Assembly (NCBI GenBank): GCA_947495795.1
Contig: CANMAI010000008.1
Span: 1 to 64,000 of the forward strand
Direction of reading: 5' to 3'
Source: an uncultured Paracoccaceae bacterium
GTDB taxonomy: Bacteria; Pseudomonadota; Alphaproteobacteria; Rhodobacterales; Rhodobacteraceae
DNA: 64,000 nucleotides
The translations under genes and the position numbers were made by a program. Below are positions 50,217 to 59,120 of the stretch, in pieces (the first letter of the stretch is position 1; the number at the start of each line of letters is the position of its first letter). The notes beneath the pieces are model-generated. The model had not been told where the DNA came from and ran no database searches. It saw only the letters and a program-made list of their open reading frames with translations.

Positions 50217-52598
50217 ATGAACGGATGGGACAGTGGAGAAGAGGACGCGTTCGATGCGTGGGAGGGACAGAGCCTTTCCGCGCGTGCTATGGCAGCTCGG
50301 CCCGCACCTTATCTTGACGGATTAAATCCAGCGCAACGCGAGGCCGTGGAGGCACTCGATGGGCCGGTGTTGGTGTTGGCGGGCGCTGGCACTGGCAAAA
50401 CACGCGCACTCACCACGCGGATCGCGCATCTGCTGAATACCGGGCGCGCGCAACCCAATGAGATATTGGCTGTAACCTTCACCAATAAAGCAGCTCGGGA
50501 AATGAAGAACCGCATTGGAAGCCATGTGGGTGGCGTGATCGAGGGGATGCCGTGGCTCGGCACGTTTCATTCGCTCTGCGTCAAGCTTCTCCGCCGCCAT
50601 GCGGAACTTGTGGATCTGAAATCCAACTTCACCATTCTGGACACGGATGATCAACTCCGGCTGATGAAGCAGCTTATTCAAGCCGAGAATATCGATGATA
50701 AACGCTGGCCAGCACGAATGCTCGCCGGCCTGATAGATCGGTGGAAGAACCGGGGTTGGACGCCTGAGAAAGTGCCGGCCTCGGAGGCGTCGGCTTTCAA
50801 CAATCGCGGTACTGAGCTCTATGAGCAGTACCAAGCGCGACTAAAGACTCTTAATGCCGTGGATTTTGGAGATCTGTTGCTGCACGTTGTTGAGATTTTC
50901 CAGAAACACGAAGATATCCTTGCAAAATATCAGCGCTGGTTTCGCTACATTCTGGTGGACGAGTACCAGGATACCAACGTTGCACAATATCTCTGGCTGC
51001 GGTTACTTGCGGGCGGGCATAAGAACATCTGCTGTGTGGGTGATGATGACCAGTCCATTTATGGTTGGCGCGGAGCGGAGGTGGGCAACATCCTTCGGTT
51101 CGAGAAAGACTTTCCAGGTGCCATCACGATCCGCCTTGAGCAGAATTACCGCTCCACCCCTCATATACTGGCCGCAGCGTCCGGCGTGATTGCCGCCAAC
51201 GAGAACCGCCTTGGCAAAACGCTCTGGACCGATGCAGCAGAGGGCGAAAAAGTGCGTCTGATCGGCCATTGGGATGGCGAGGAGGAGGCGCGCTGGATTG
51301 GTGAAGAAATCGAAGCACTGCAAAACGGCACACGCGGTCTGGATCCTGTGGGGCTGGACAATATGGCCCTTCTCGTCCGCGCCTCTCACCAGATGCGGGC
51401 CTTTGAAGATCGTTTTCTGACAATCGGCCTGCCCTACCGGGTGATTGGCGGCCCGCGCTTTTATGAGCGGATGGAAATCCGCGATGCAATGGCATATTTT
51501 CGCGTTGTCGTATCCCCGGATGACGGGTTGGCCTTTGAGCGGATCGTGAACACGCCGAAGCGAGGACTTGGAGACAAGGCACAGCAAACCATCAATAAAA
51601 TCGCCAGGGATAACGGAGTTGGCCCACTGGAGGGCGCACGGATTGTCGTGCGTGATAAGGCCATCCCCGCCCGTGCAGCCAACGCCTTGCGTGAACTTGT
51701 GGAGGGCTTTGATCGCTGGTCCACGATGCTGGCAGCTGGACACGACCATGTGGAACTGGCCGAAATCATCCTCGATGAGGCGGGCTACACGGATCATTGG
51801 AAGAACGACAAAAGCCCCGAAGCACCCGGCAGGTTGGAAAACCTAAAGGAATTGGTCAAGGCACTGAACGAGTTCGAAAACATTCAGGGATTTCTGGAAC
51901 ACGTCTCGCTTGTGATGGATAACGGGCAGGAAGAAGCGGGCGAGAAGGTCTCTATCATGACGCTACACGCCGCAAAGGGGCTGGAATTTCCCGCTGTGTT
52001 CCTGCCCGGCTGGGAAGATGGCCTTTTCCCCTCCCAACGCTCAATGGATGAAAGCGGCCAGAAGGGCGTGGAGGAGGAGCGGCGGCTCGCCTATGTGGGC
52101 ATTACACGGGCAGAGGAGATTTGCACCATAAGTTTCGCGGCCAATCGCCGTGTCTACAACCAATGGCAATCAGCCCTTCCCTCCCGCTTCATTGACGAGT
52201 TGCCCGAGGAGCATGTTGAAGTGCTCACACCACCCGGCCTTTACGGCGGCGGTTTTGGCGCAGCGGCTCCCACTGCAGGACTCACAGGAATGATGAATGG
52301 CTCTGATCTGCAGGAGAAGGCCGCGCGCGCAGACGCGTACAATTCTCCCGGCTGGCGGCGCATGGCTGCGCGTTCCGGACAAAGAGGGACGCGACAACCC
52401 TCTGAGGCCCGTAATATGGTCATCGATATTGAAGCGGTTTCTCCCTTTGAGCTCGGAGATCGTGTGTTCCACCAGAAGTTCGGATACGGTCGGGTTGAGG
52501 AGGTGGAGGGCGATAAGCTGACAATCGACTTTGAGAAGGCTGGAGTGAAAAAGGTGGCGGCGGCCTACGTCAACGCTGAGGATCAGGTGCCCTTCTAG
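50217..52598 (+). CDS. uvrD: UvrD/PcrA-type DNA helicase II
   Basis: The protein has 793 residues from the ATG at 50217. SF1A motifs in order: Q motif LNPAQREAV, Walker A GAGTGKTRAL (about 58-67), DEYQDTN (motif II, about 250), QNYRSTP (motif IV region), and LHAAKGLEF (motif V). A long basic C-terminus with a Tudor-like end (GDRVFHQKFGYGRVEEVEGDKLTIDFE) matches UvrD/PcrA. It unwinds DNA in excision and mismatch repair. Confidence 0.92.
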   Translation: MNGWDSGEEDAFDAWEGQSLSARAMAARPAPYLDGLNPAQREAVEALDGPVLVLAGAGTGKTRALTTRIAHLLNTGRAQPNEILAVTFTNKAAREMKNRIGSHVGGVIEGMPWLGTFHSLCVKLLRRHAELVDLKSNFTILDTDDQLRLMKQLIQAENIDDKRWPARMLAGLIDRWKNRGWTPEKVPASEASAFNNRGTELYEQYQARLKTLNAVDFGDLLLHVVEIFQKHEDILAKYQRWFRYILVDEYQDTNVAQYLWLRLLAGGHKNICCVGDDDQSIYGWRGAEVGNILRFEKDFPGAITIRLEQNYRSTPHILAAASGVIAANENRLGKTLWTDAAEGEKVRLIGHWDGEEEARWIGEEIEALQNGTRGLDPVGLDNMALLVRASHQMRAFEDRFLTIGLPYRVIGGPRFYERMEIRDAMAYFRVVVSPDDGLAFERIVNTPKRGLGDKAQQTINKIARDNGVGPLEGARIVVRDKAIPARAANALRELVEGFDRWSTMLAAGHDHVELAEIILDEAGYTDHWKNDKSPEAPGRLENLKELVKALNEFENIQGFLEHVSLVMDNGQEEAGEKVSIMTLHAAKGLEFPAVFLPGWEDGLFPSQRSMDESGQKGVEEERRLAYVGITRAEEICTISFAANRRVYNQWQSALPSRFIDELPEEHVEVLTPPGLYGGGFGAAAPTAGLTGMMNGSDLQEKAARADAYNSPGWRRMAARSGQRGTRQPSEARNMVIDIEAVSPFELGDRVFHQKFGYGRVEEVEGDKLTIDFEKAGVKKVAAAYVNAEDQVPF

Positions 52599-52604
52599 TT
52601 AAAA

Positions 52605-52632
52605 AAAGCCCGGAGAGGCATCTCCGGGCTTT
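52605..52632. terminator. Strong bidirectional terminator after the helicase
   Basis: AAAGCCCGGAGA (52605-52616) and TCTCCGGGCTTT (52621-52632) form a perfect 12-bp stem with a GGCA loop. The A/T runs at both ends serve both strands: the helicase gene ends on one side and the DUF1127 gene on the other. Confidence 0.85.
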
Positions 52633-52657
52633 CTCGTTTTCCACTGTGGTCAAGCAA

Positions 52658-52870
52658 TTAACCGCCATAGACGCTCTCGTATGCAACGCTACGCAGATTG
52701 GCGTAAGAAAGCCCGAGATCGTTCAACTCGCGAGACGAAAGATCGCTGAGTTCGTTGAGTGTTTTCCGATAGAGGCGGTATTTCGCATAACGTGACTGAA
52801 GTTCACCGAATGCTGCGGAGATCCGAGCGCCGAGTTTTGCTTCGATGAGTGTTTGAGTAGCATAAGCCAT
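52658..52870 (-). CDS. DUF1127 (YjiS-like) protein 1
   Basis: The protein has 70 residues. DUF1127 core: YRLYRKTLNELSDLSSRELNDLGLSYANLRS. These small arginine-rich proteins are abundant in Rhodobacteraceae and take part in stress and RNA-linked regulation; the mechanism is unsettled. It lies in tandem with a second DUF1127 gene. Confidence 0.85.
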   Translation of the reverse strand: MAYATQTLIEAKLGARISAAFGELQSRYAKYRLYRKTLNELSDLSSRELNDLGLSYANLRSVAYESVYGG

Positions 52871-52896
52871 GTTCGTTTCCTGTTCCTGAATGCCGA

Positions 52897-53097
52897 TTAG
52901 CGGTTGTAAACCGCGCGCCGCGCGACAGACCGGAGATTGCCGGCGTCGAGATCAAGGTCGATCATCACGTCAAGCGGGGCTGCTTTCAAAGCAGCATATG
53001 TCTCACGGTAGCGCAGATATTTCTGTACTTCTTCGCGAAGATGTTCGATCACGTTTGCGATCGGCGATCCGGCGCGGGCTGTATCGATGTAAGCCAT
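52897..53097 (-). CDS. DUF1127 (YjiS-like) protein 2
   Basis: The protein has 66 residues, with KYLRYRETYAALKAAPLDVMIDLDLDAGNLRSVARRAVY matching the DUF1127 family core. It lies 26 bases upstream of the first copy and probably comes from the same transcript. Confidence 0.82.
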   Translation of the reverse strand: MAYIDTARAGSPIANVIEHLREEVQKYLRYRETYAALKAAPLDVMIDLDLDAGNLRSVARRAVYNR

Positions 53098-53352
53098 TTT
53101 CAGTTTCCTTTGCTTCGGTTTGAGGCCTTCATTTTCTCAGCGGCCTCTTGGGGGTAATCGTTTCTGTTGCACTGCAATGTACGCGCTCTTAAAGCGCTTT
53201 CAATGCTCAGTTAGGCAAAGCCGCTATGCACAAGGCGCAAAGCCAAACGCATTTTTAACCAATTGTTTTGAAACATAATTTTTTTGAAAGAATGACGTTT
53301 TCGTGAACTTTAAGGCGTTATTGCGGCGCACACGCGCATAGCGCAGATCAGC

Positions 53353-54054
53353 TCATATACGTCCGTAGAGGTAGTTACTACCTGCCACGCTTAGCGGACG
53401 CATCAAAAAGGCCTCCGTACTCTGGCGTTCCACAATTCTACCGGCGTCAAGAAAAATCAGCTGGCCGCCGAGACGCCGGGCTTGCGCAGGATCATGCGTG
53501 GAGAGCACCACACCGATCCCACTCTGCACGGCAGCGAGGATCATCTCCTCAAGTGATTTGGTGGAGGCCGGGTCCAAGCTGGCGGATGGCTCATCCAACA
53601 ATAGAACACGCGGCTCGCACACCAACGCCCGGGCAACGGCCATGCGCTGTCTCTCACCACCTGAAAGAAGGGCGGCGGGTCGGTCTGCGAGTTCCAGCAA
53701 TCGTGCATCCGTCAATGCGTTATCAATGCGCTCAGGCTCACACCTGCGCCCGAGCGCTTTCAATGGAAAGATCACATTGGCCCGAACCGAGCGGCGAAGA
53801 AGGGGTGGCGTTTGGAAAACAAACCCTCGCTCCTTAAGTGTTTCCTCGGCAGGCGCGCCATTCCATAGAACCCGCCCTGCACTCGGCTTCGTCAGGCCGT
53901 GCATCACGCGCAACAGAAGGCTCTTGCCAGCGCCGTTCGGGCCCATCACCAAGAGCAGACCCGTCGCCTCGAAAGTGAGGCTCAGCGGGCCGAGAACATC
54001 GGCTCCGCCATCTTTTACTGAGACGTCTTCAAGCTGGCAGGAAAGTCTGCTCAT
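53353..54054 (-). CDS. tupC: Tungstate-type ABC transporter ATP-binding protein
   Basis: The protein has 233 residues. Walker A GPNGAGKSLL (about 37-46), signature LSGGERQRMAVARAL (about 128-142) and Walker B VLLLDEPSASLD. It fits TupC/WtpC/ModC-like ATPases for tungstate or molybdate. ATGA overlap with the permease upstream. No substrate-binding gene (tupA) is adjacent. Confidence 0.8.
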   Translation of the reverse strand: MSRLSCQLEDVSVKDGGADVLGPLSLTFEATGLLLVMGPNGAGKSLLLRVMHGLTKPSAGRVLWNGAPAEETLKERGFVFQTPPLLRRSVRANVIFPLKALGRRCEPERIDNALTDARLLELADRPAALLSGGERQRMAVARALVCEPRVLLLDEPSASLDPASTKSLEEMILAAVQSGIGVVLSTHDPAQARRLGGQLIFLDAGRIVERQSTEAFLMRPLSVAGSNYLYGRI

Positions 54055-54746
54055 GCTTCGTGGTACCGCGCGCCGATATGCGCCAATGCCTGTGTAATGC
54101 CAGTAATCAACAGTGCCAGAGCTATGAGAATAAGGCCAAGCGCCAAGGCCAATTCCAGATTGCCCTTGGATGTTTCCAAGGCAATCGTTGTCGTCATTAC
54201 ACGCGTTATGCCATCGATATTCCCCCCGACAATCAGCACGGCTCCCACTTCTGCCATCGCTCTGCCAAACCCTGCCAGAATGGCTGTAGCTACGGCAAAG
54301 CGTGCATCCCAGAGAAGCGTGCGCATCACGAGAAGGGAACCGGCATCCACACTTCGCATCAAGTCATCATAAGCGCGGTGCAACGGCAGAATTGCTTCTC
54401 TCGTAAGCGCTGTGATGATGGGCAGGATCAGGATGGTTTGCGCAATAACCATGGCGGTCGGCGTGAAGAGCAGGCCGAGGCTGCCAAGGGGGCCCGCCCG
54501 AGAAAGGGTCAGATAGACAAAGAGACCAACGACAACAGGCGGAAGACTCATGAAACCAGTCGCGAGAACCACCAGGACTTGACGAAACGGGAAGCGCCAG
54601 ATGGCAAGAGCAGTGCCGAGTGGAAGCCCTATGAGCGCTGCGACCAATACTGCCAGCCCGCTGACCTGCAGCGAGAGGCCAACAATGCGCACAAGCTCTT
54701 CATCACCGGAAAGCACAAGCTGCCAGGCTGCCCGCAACACATCCAC
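54051..54746 (-). CDS. tupB: Tungstate-type ABC transporter permease
   Basis: The protein has 231 residues and five to six hydrophobic helices. It carries the EAA-loop region LLWDARFAVATAILAGFGRAMAEVGAVLIVGGNIDG of TupB-type permeases, including the GGNI segment that is common in that group. First gene of the minus unit. The binding protein is missing from the vicinity. Confidence 0.8.
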   Translation of the reverse strand: MDVLRAAWQLVLSGDEELVRIVGLSLQVSGLAVLVAALIGLPLGTALAIWRFPFRQVLVVLATGFMSLPPVVVGLFVYLTLSRAGPLGSLGLLFTPTAMVIAQTILILPIITALTREAILPLHRAYDDLMRSVDAGSLLVMRTLLWDARFAVATAILAGFGRAMAEVGAVLIVGGNIDGITRVMTTTIALETSKGNLELALALGLILIALALLITGITQALAHIGARYHEA

Positions 54747-54940
54747 ACCTCAAACTCCCCTGTTTTTGCCGAGACTTTTCCATTTTCGGCCGATTGCCGA
54801 GGCCATTGCGTTCTCAGGCTTGATAAACCTCTCGCACTGTTTCTAAGGTGCCACAGTCGAATCCTCGCAGCCGAAACTCAAGATGTCAAAAGCAAGAGCG
54901 GTTGTGGGGCCACATGGGCATCAACATTGGGAGACCCAAC

Positions 54941-56131
54941 ATGAAACGCATTCTTATGGCAACCGCAGCTCTTACCAGCCTTGCCGGTGCCACTTTTGCC
55001 GATGGCCACGCCGTGAAGGTTGGCGTGATCCTCGGCTATACCGGCCCGATCGAATCCCTCACACCGCAGATGGCCGACAGTGCTGAACTGGCGTTCAAGG
55101 AGATCTCTGACAGTGGCTTGCTGCTGGACGGCAAGGTGATTGAAAGCGTGCGGGCGGACAGCACCTGTGTGGATGCCGGTGCCGCAACAGCGGCTGCCGA
55201 GCGGCTGATCACATCCGAAGGCGTGGCCGCGATCATGGGGGCTGACTGCTCCGGTGTGACAACGGCGATTGCCAATAACGTGGCCATTCCGAACGGTGTT
55301 GTGATGGTATCGCCCTCCGCCACCTCGCCCGCACTTTCCACGATTGAGGACAACGGCCTCTTCTTCCGAACCTCTCCTTCGGACGCGCGGCAGGGCGACG
55401 TTTTAGCCAATATTATCAACGACAAAGGCATCAGTTCCGTTGCCGTAACCTACACCAACAACGACTACGGCAAGGGCCTCTCGGATGCGTTTATCGCGGC
55501 CTACGAGGGGCTTGGCGGTTCGGTTTCCGTCAACGCACCGCATGAGGATGGCAAGGGCGACTATTCGGCCGAAGTGGGTGCGCTGGCGGCTGCCGGCGGC
55601 GAGATCCTTGTGGTGCTCGGATATGCGGATCAGGGGGGTGTGGGTATCATCCGCACAGCCGTGGATACCGGTGCTTTCGAGACATTTGCGCTTGGCGACG
55701 GCATGTTTGCCGATAGTTTGATCGAGGCAATCGGGGATGACCTCAACGGTACGATCGGATCCGTCCCCTGGTCCGAAGGGGATGGTGCGGATGCTTTCAT
55801 GGCAGCCACGAAAGAGGCTGGCGTGAATGGCGACAGCTCTTTCACCCGCGAAAGCTATGATGCGGCAGCCCTTATAGCGCTGTCCATGCAGGCCGGTGGT
55901 AACGCGGACCGTGCAACCATTGCGGCCAATCTGCTGAGTGTTGCCAACGCACCGGGCGAGAAAATCCTTCCCGGAGAGTTGGGCAAGGCCTTGCAAATCC
56001 TGAAGGATGGCGGCGAGGTAGATTACGTTGGCGCCACAAATGTTGAACTGATTGGCCCGGGGGAGGCTGCAGGTACATATCGTGAGTACATCGTAAAGGA
56101 CGGTGCTTACGAAACCGTTACTTTCCGCTAA
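54941..56131 (+). CDS. livK: Branched-chain amino acid-type ABC substrate-binding protein
   Basis: The protein has 396 residues from the ATG at 54941 (ribosome site GGGAGA); an upstream extension exists but would remove the signal peptide (about 1-20, ILMATAALTSLAGATFA). Periplasmic binding fold I pattern: VKVGVILGYTGPIESLTPQ, DSTCVDAGAATAAAERLI and VTYTNNDYGKGLSDAF. Relatives bind leucine, other amino acids or amides; the ligand is not fixed. First gene of the liv-type operon, with a terminator-like hairpin behind it. Confidence 0.87.
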   Translation: MKRILMATAALTSLAGATFADGHAVKVGVILGYTGPIESLTPQMADSAELAFKEISDSGLLLDGKVIESVRADSTCVDAGAATAAAERLITSEGVAAIMGADCSGVTTAIANNVAIPNGVVMVSPSATSPALSTIEDNGLFFRTSPSDARQGDVLANIINDKGISSVAVTYTNNDYGKGLSDAFIAAYEGLGGSVSVNAPHEDGKGDYSAEVGALAAAGGEILVVLGYADQGGVGIIRTAVDTGAFETFALGDGMFADSLIEAIGDDLNGTIGSVPWSEGDGADAFMAATKEAGVNGDSSFTRESYDAAALIALSMQAGGNADRATIAANLLSVANAPGEKILPGELGKALQILKDGGEVDYVGATNVELIGPGEAAGTYREYIVKDGAYETVTFR

Positions 56132-56150
56132 GTTTTCTGAAAATTGGTTG

Positions 56151-56175
56151 GGCCCGGCGATTTGCCGGGCCTTTT
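56151..56175 (+). terminator. Terminator-like hairpin between livK and livG
   Basis: GGCCCGGC (56151-56158) and GCCGGGCC (56164-56171) with a GATTT loop, then TTTT. It follows livK by 19 bases and would reduce transcription of the downstream transporter genes relative to the binding protein. Confidence 0.75.
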
Positions 56176-56187
56176 CAAAGGGTTCTT

Positions 56188-56973
56188 ATGATCCGAGTTG
56201 ATGATCTTCACATGCATTTCGGCGGCATCCGTGCCGTGAACGGTGCCTCGCTGGAGATTGCGGAGGGCACCATCACCGGGCTGATCGGGCCAAATGGTGC
56301 GGGAAAAACCACTCTTTTCAATGTGATAGCGGGGCATTACGCGCCGACTTCGGGCCGTGTGTATCTCGATGGTGAGGACATCACGGGACTGGCACCGCAC
56401 ACGCTTTTTGGCAAGGGGCTCTTGCGGACGTTCCAGATTGCGCATGAATTCAGTACCTTAACCGTGCGTGAGAACCTGATGATGGTGCCGGATCATCAGC
56501 CCGGGGAAGGGCTTTGGAATGCTTGGTTTCGGGGCAAGGCTGTAGCGGAACGAGAGCGGAGTGTTACGGCTAAAGCCGATGAAGTTATTGAATTTCTTGA
56601 AATTTCTCACGTAGCGGATGAACTGGCGGGCAATCTTTCCGGCGGGCAGAAGAAGCTGCTGGAACTGGGTCGCACGATGATGGTGGATGCCAAGATCGTC
56701 TTTCTGGATGAGGTGGGCGCGGGCGTGAACCGGACGTTGCTCAACACAATCGGAGACGCGATTTTGCGGCTGAATAGGGATCGCGGGTACACATTTTGTA
56801 TGATCGAGCACGATATGGACTTCATATCGCGTCTTTGCGACCCAGTGATCTGTATGGCGGAAGGCGCTGTTCTGGCCACGGGCACTGCCGAAGAGGTGAA
56901 AAACGACGAACGGGTGATTGAGGCGTATCTGGGCACGGGGTTGAAAAACAAGCCTGCCAAGGTGGGCCTGTGA
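56188..56973 (+). CDS. livG: Branched-chain amino acid ABC transporter ATP-binding protein LivG
   Basis: The protein has 261 residues. Walker A GPNGAGKTTLF (about 35-45), signature LSGGQKKLLELGRTMM (about 146-161) and Walker B IVFLDEVGAGVN. The glutamate after the Asp of Walker B is present. Second gene of the operon; its 3' end abuts copy B of the dispersed repeat. Confidence 0.88.
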   Translation: MIRVDDLHMHFGGIRAVNGASLEIAEGTITGLIGPNGAGKTTLFNVIAGHYAPTSGRVYLDGEDITGLAPHTLFGKGLLRTFQIAHEFSTLTVRENLMMVPDHQPGEGLWNAWFRGKAVAERERSVTAKADEVIEFLEISHVADELAGNLSGGQKKLLELGRTMMVDAKIVFLDEVGAGVNRTLLNTIGDAILRLNRDRGYTFCMIEHDMDFISRLCDPVICMAEGAVLATGTAEEVKNDERVIEAYLGTGLKNKPAKVGL

Positions 56974-56976
56974 AAA

Positions 56977-57015
56977 GCTGGGTTTGGTACCGGTTTGGTA
57001 CGGGTTTGGTAATGC
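56977..57015 (+). repeat. 39-base TTTGGTA-rich dispersed repeat, copy B
   Basis: Three units of about 11 bases containing GGTTTGGTA, lying between the livG stop (56971-56973) and the livF start (57032), where they leave only 16 bases before the ATG. 36 of 39 bases match copy A (37593-37631, opposite strand). Confidence 0.8.
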
Positions 57016-57031
57016 AAATGGTTTTGGCCAA

Positions 57032-57742
57032 ATGAGCGCCCCATACCTTATTGGTGAGGGCATGACGGGCGGCTATGGAGCGGCAGATATCCTGCATTCC
57101 TGCACACTTAGCGTGGAGAAGGGCGAAATTGCCGTGATCGTCGGGCCCAATGGTGCGGGCAAATCGACGGCGATGAAGGCCGTGTTCGGAATGTTGCCCC
57201 TGCGCGAGGGCGAGGTGCGTTTGGGGAACGAAGTAATCAATTCGCTTACCCCGCAGGAGCGGGTGCGGGCGGGCATGGGTTTCGTGCCGCAGACGGGTAA
57301 TGTTTTCACGTCCCTCACGGTGCGCGAAAATTTGGAGATGGGGGCGTTCATCCGGGAGGATGACTTTTCCGAGACGATGGATCTGGTGTTCGAGCTCTTC
57401 CCGATTCTGGCCGAGAAGGCCGCACAGCCGGCGGGCGAGCTATCGGGAGGGCAGCGCCAGCAGGTGGCCGTGGGACGCGCGCTGATGACGAAACCTTCGG
57501 TACTGATGCTGGACGAGCCGACGGCGGGGGTATCGCCGATTGTGATGGATGAATTGTTTGACAAGATCCTCGAAGTGGCGGCAACGGGGATCGCCATTCT
57601 GATGGTAGAGCAGAACGCGAAACAGGCGCTGAACATCGCCGACAAAGGGTTCGTTATGGTGCAAGGGCGGAACCGGTTCACGGATACTGGCGAGGCGTTG
57701 TTGGCAGATCCTGAGGTCAGGCGGAGTTTTCTGGGGGGATGA
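57032..57742 (+). CDS. livF: Branched-chain amino acid ABC transporter ATP-binding protein LivF
   Basis: The protein has 236 residues from the ATG at 57032; in-frame starts further upstream lie inside the repeat and are not used. Walker A GPNGAGKSTAM (about 42-52), signature LSGGQRQQVAVGRAL, Walker B VLMLDEPTAGVS and LMVEQNAKQAL. Pairs with LivG as the ATPase dimer. Confidence 0.88.
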   Translation: MSAPYLIGEGMTGGYGAADILHSCTLSVEKGEIAVIVGPNGAGKSTAMKAVFGMLPLREGEVRLGNEVINSLTPQERVRAGMGFVPQTGNVFTSLTVRENLEMGAFIREDDFSETMDLVFELFPILAEKAAQPAGELSGGQRQQVAVGRALMTKPSVLMLDEPTAGVSPIVMDELFDKILEVAATGIAILMVEQNAKQALNIADKGFVMVQGRNRFTDTGEALLADPEVRRSFLGG

Positions 57743-57744
57743 CG

Positions 57745-58113
57745 ATGTTAAAACTTTGCTCTGCGGTTCTAGCTACGTTCCTACTAACATCTGGAACAGT
57801 GCAAGCCACGATCTTGATATGCACCGAAAACTCTGTTTGCCGAGCAAATCACTGTGAAAAATCGAACGCTAGCTTCGAAATACTATTCCCAAACGAAGCA
57901 ACCATCGTGGCCCGAGATGAGCGCGGCGCCTACACTGTCTCTGAAGTAGTTGAGAACAATGTATTGGTCTGGGTAGACACATTTTTTGTAGTTTCGGTTT
58001 CGCTGGGGAATAATCTTTCTTTTGCAAGGGCTGCCGTTACACGTCCATCTGATCGGTTTCAGTCATTTGTACCCAATGGTGAAATATCTTTTGGAAAGTG
58101 CGAGGAACAGTGA
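57745..58113 (+). CDS. Small exported protein coupled into the liv operon
   Basis: The protein has 122 residues from the ATG at 57745; an ATG at 57739 overlapping the livF stop is an alternative. Signal peptide about 1-21 (MLKLCSAVLATFLLTSGTVQA). The mature part has cysteines near the start (ILICTENSVCRANHC) and one near the end (FGKCEEQ), suggesting disulfides. No family recognised. It is less GC-rich than its neighbours. Its stop overlaps the livH GTG start (GTGA), and so it is translationally coupled between livF and livH. Confidence 0.65.
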   Translation: MLKLCSAVLATFLLTSGTVQATILICTENSVCRANHCEKSNASFEILFPNEATIVARDERGAYTVSEVVENNVLVWVDTFFVVSVSLGNNLSFARAAVTRPSDRFQSFVPNGEISFGKCEEQ

Positions 58114-59120
58114 CAGACACCCTCAACGCCCTCGTCCTCTTCGCGAACTTCGTCTTCGTGCCTGGCCTTGCCTATGGCTCTCAACTGGCGCTTGGGGCGC
58201 TTGGTGTCACGCTGATCTATGCTGTCCTTCGCTTCTCCAATTTCGCGCATGGCGATCTGATGGCGTTCGGGGCGATGGGCACGATCCTATTCACGTGGGT
58301 GTTGCAGGGCGCCGGGATCACAGCGGGGCCTCTGCCGACGGCTTTGCTGGCGCTGCCGGTCGGTATTCTCGGTGCGGTCATCCTGTCGTTGATCTTCGAC
58401 CGCACCGTATACCGCTTTTACCGCGCCCAACGCGCGCCGCCAGTGGTGTTCGTGATCGCCTCTGTCGGTGTGATGTTCATGATAAACGGCATCGTGCGGC
58501 TGGTTATCGGGGTGGGTGACATTCGTTTTGCGGATGGGGGCCGGTTCATCATCCGGGCGCGGGAGTTTCGGGAGATGACGGGGTTGGCGGAGGGGCTGGC
58601 CTTGCGCTCCACGCAGTTGATCACGGTGGTCGTGGCGCTGGTGGTGATGGTGGCGCTGTTTTATTTCCTCAACCGCTCCCGCATGGGTAAGGCGATGCGC
58701 GCCTATTCCGACAATGAGGATCTCGCACTTCTGTCCGGCATCAATCCGGACCGGGTGGTGCTCTATACGTGGATCATCGCGGCGGCTTTGGCGACGATTG
58801 CAGGCACGCTCTATGGCCTCGACAAAAGCTTCAAGCCCTTCACGTATTTCCAGCTTCTGCTGCCGATCTTTGCGGCGGCCATCGTGGGTGGCATCGGCAA
58901 TCCGTTCGGGGCAATCGCGGGTGGCTATCTGATCGCCTTTTCAGAGGTGACGGTGACGTATCTTTACCGGAAGTTCTTCACGTATCTGATCCCGGGATGG
59001 GAGCCTGAGGGGCTGCTGCAGCTTCTGTCAACTGAGTACAAATTCGCCGTCTCGTTCGTGATCCTTGTGGTGGTGCTGCTGATCCGGCCCACGGGGCTCT
59101 TCCGAGGGAAAACGATATGA
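58110..59120 (+). CDS. livH: Branched-chain amino acid ABC transporter permease LivH
   Basis: The protein has 336 residues from a GTG at 58110, chosen because it forms a GTGA overlap with the preceding gene; an alternative GTG is at 58098. About eight helices. LivH motif ALGVTLIYAVLRFSNFAHGDLM near the N-terminus and a conserved GGIGNPFGAIAGGYLIAF. Overlap ATGA with livM. Confidence 0.87.
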   Translation: MTDTLNALVLFANFVFVPGLAYGSQLALGALGVTLIYAVLRFSNFAHGDLMAFGAMGTILFTWVLQGAGITAGPLPTALLALPVGILGAVILSLIFDRTVYRFYRAQRAPPVVFVIASVGVMFMINGIVRLVIGVGDIRFADGGRFIIRAREFREMTGLAEGLALRSTQLITVVVALVVMVALFYFLNRSRMGKAMRAYSDNEDLALLSGINPDRVVLYTWIIAAALATIAGTLYGLDKSFKPFTYFQLLLPIFAAAIVGGIGNPFGAIAGGYLIAFSEVTVTYLYRKFFTYLIPGWEPEGLLQLLSTEYKFAVSFVILVVVLLIRPTGLFRGKTI

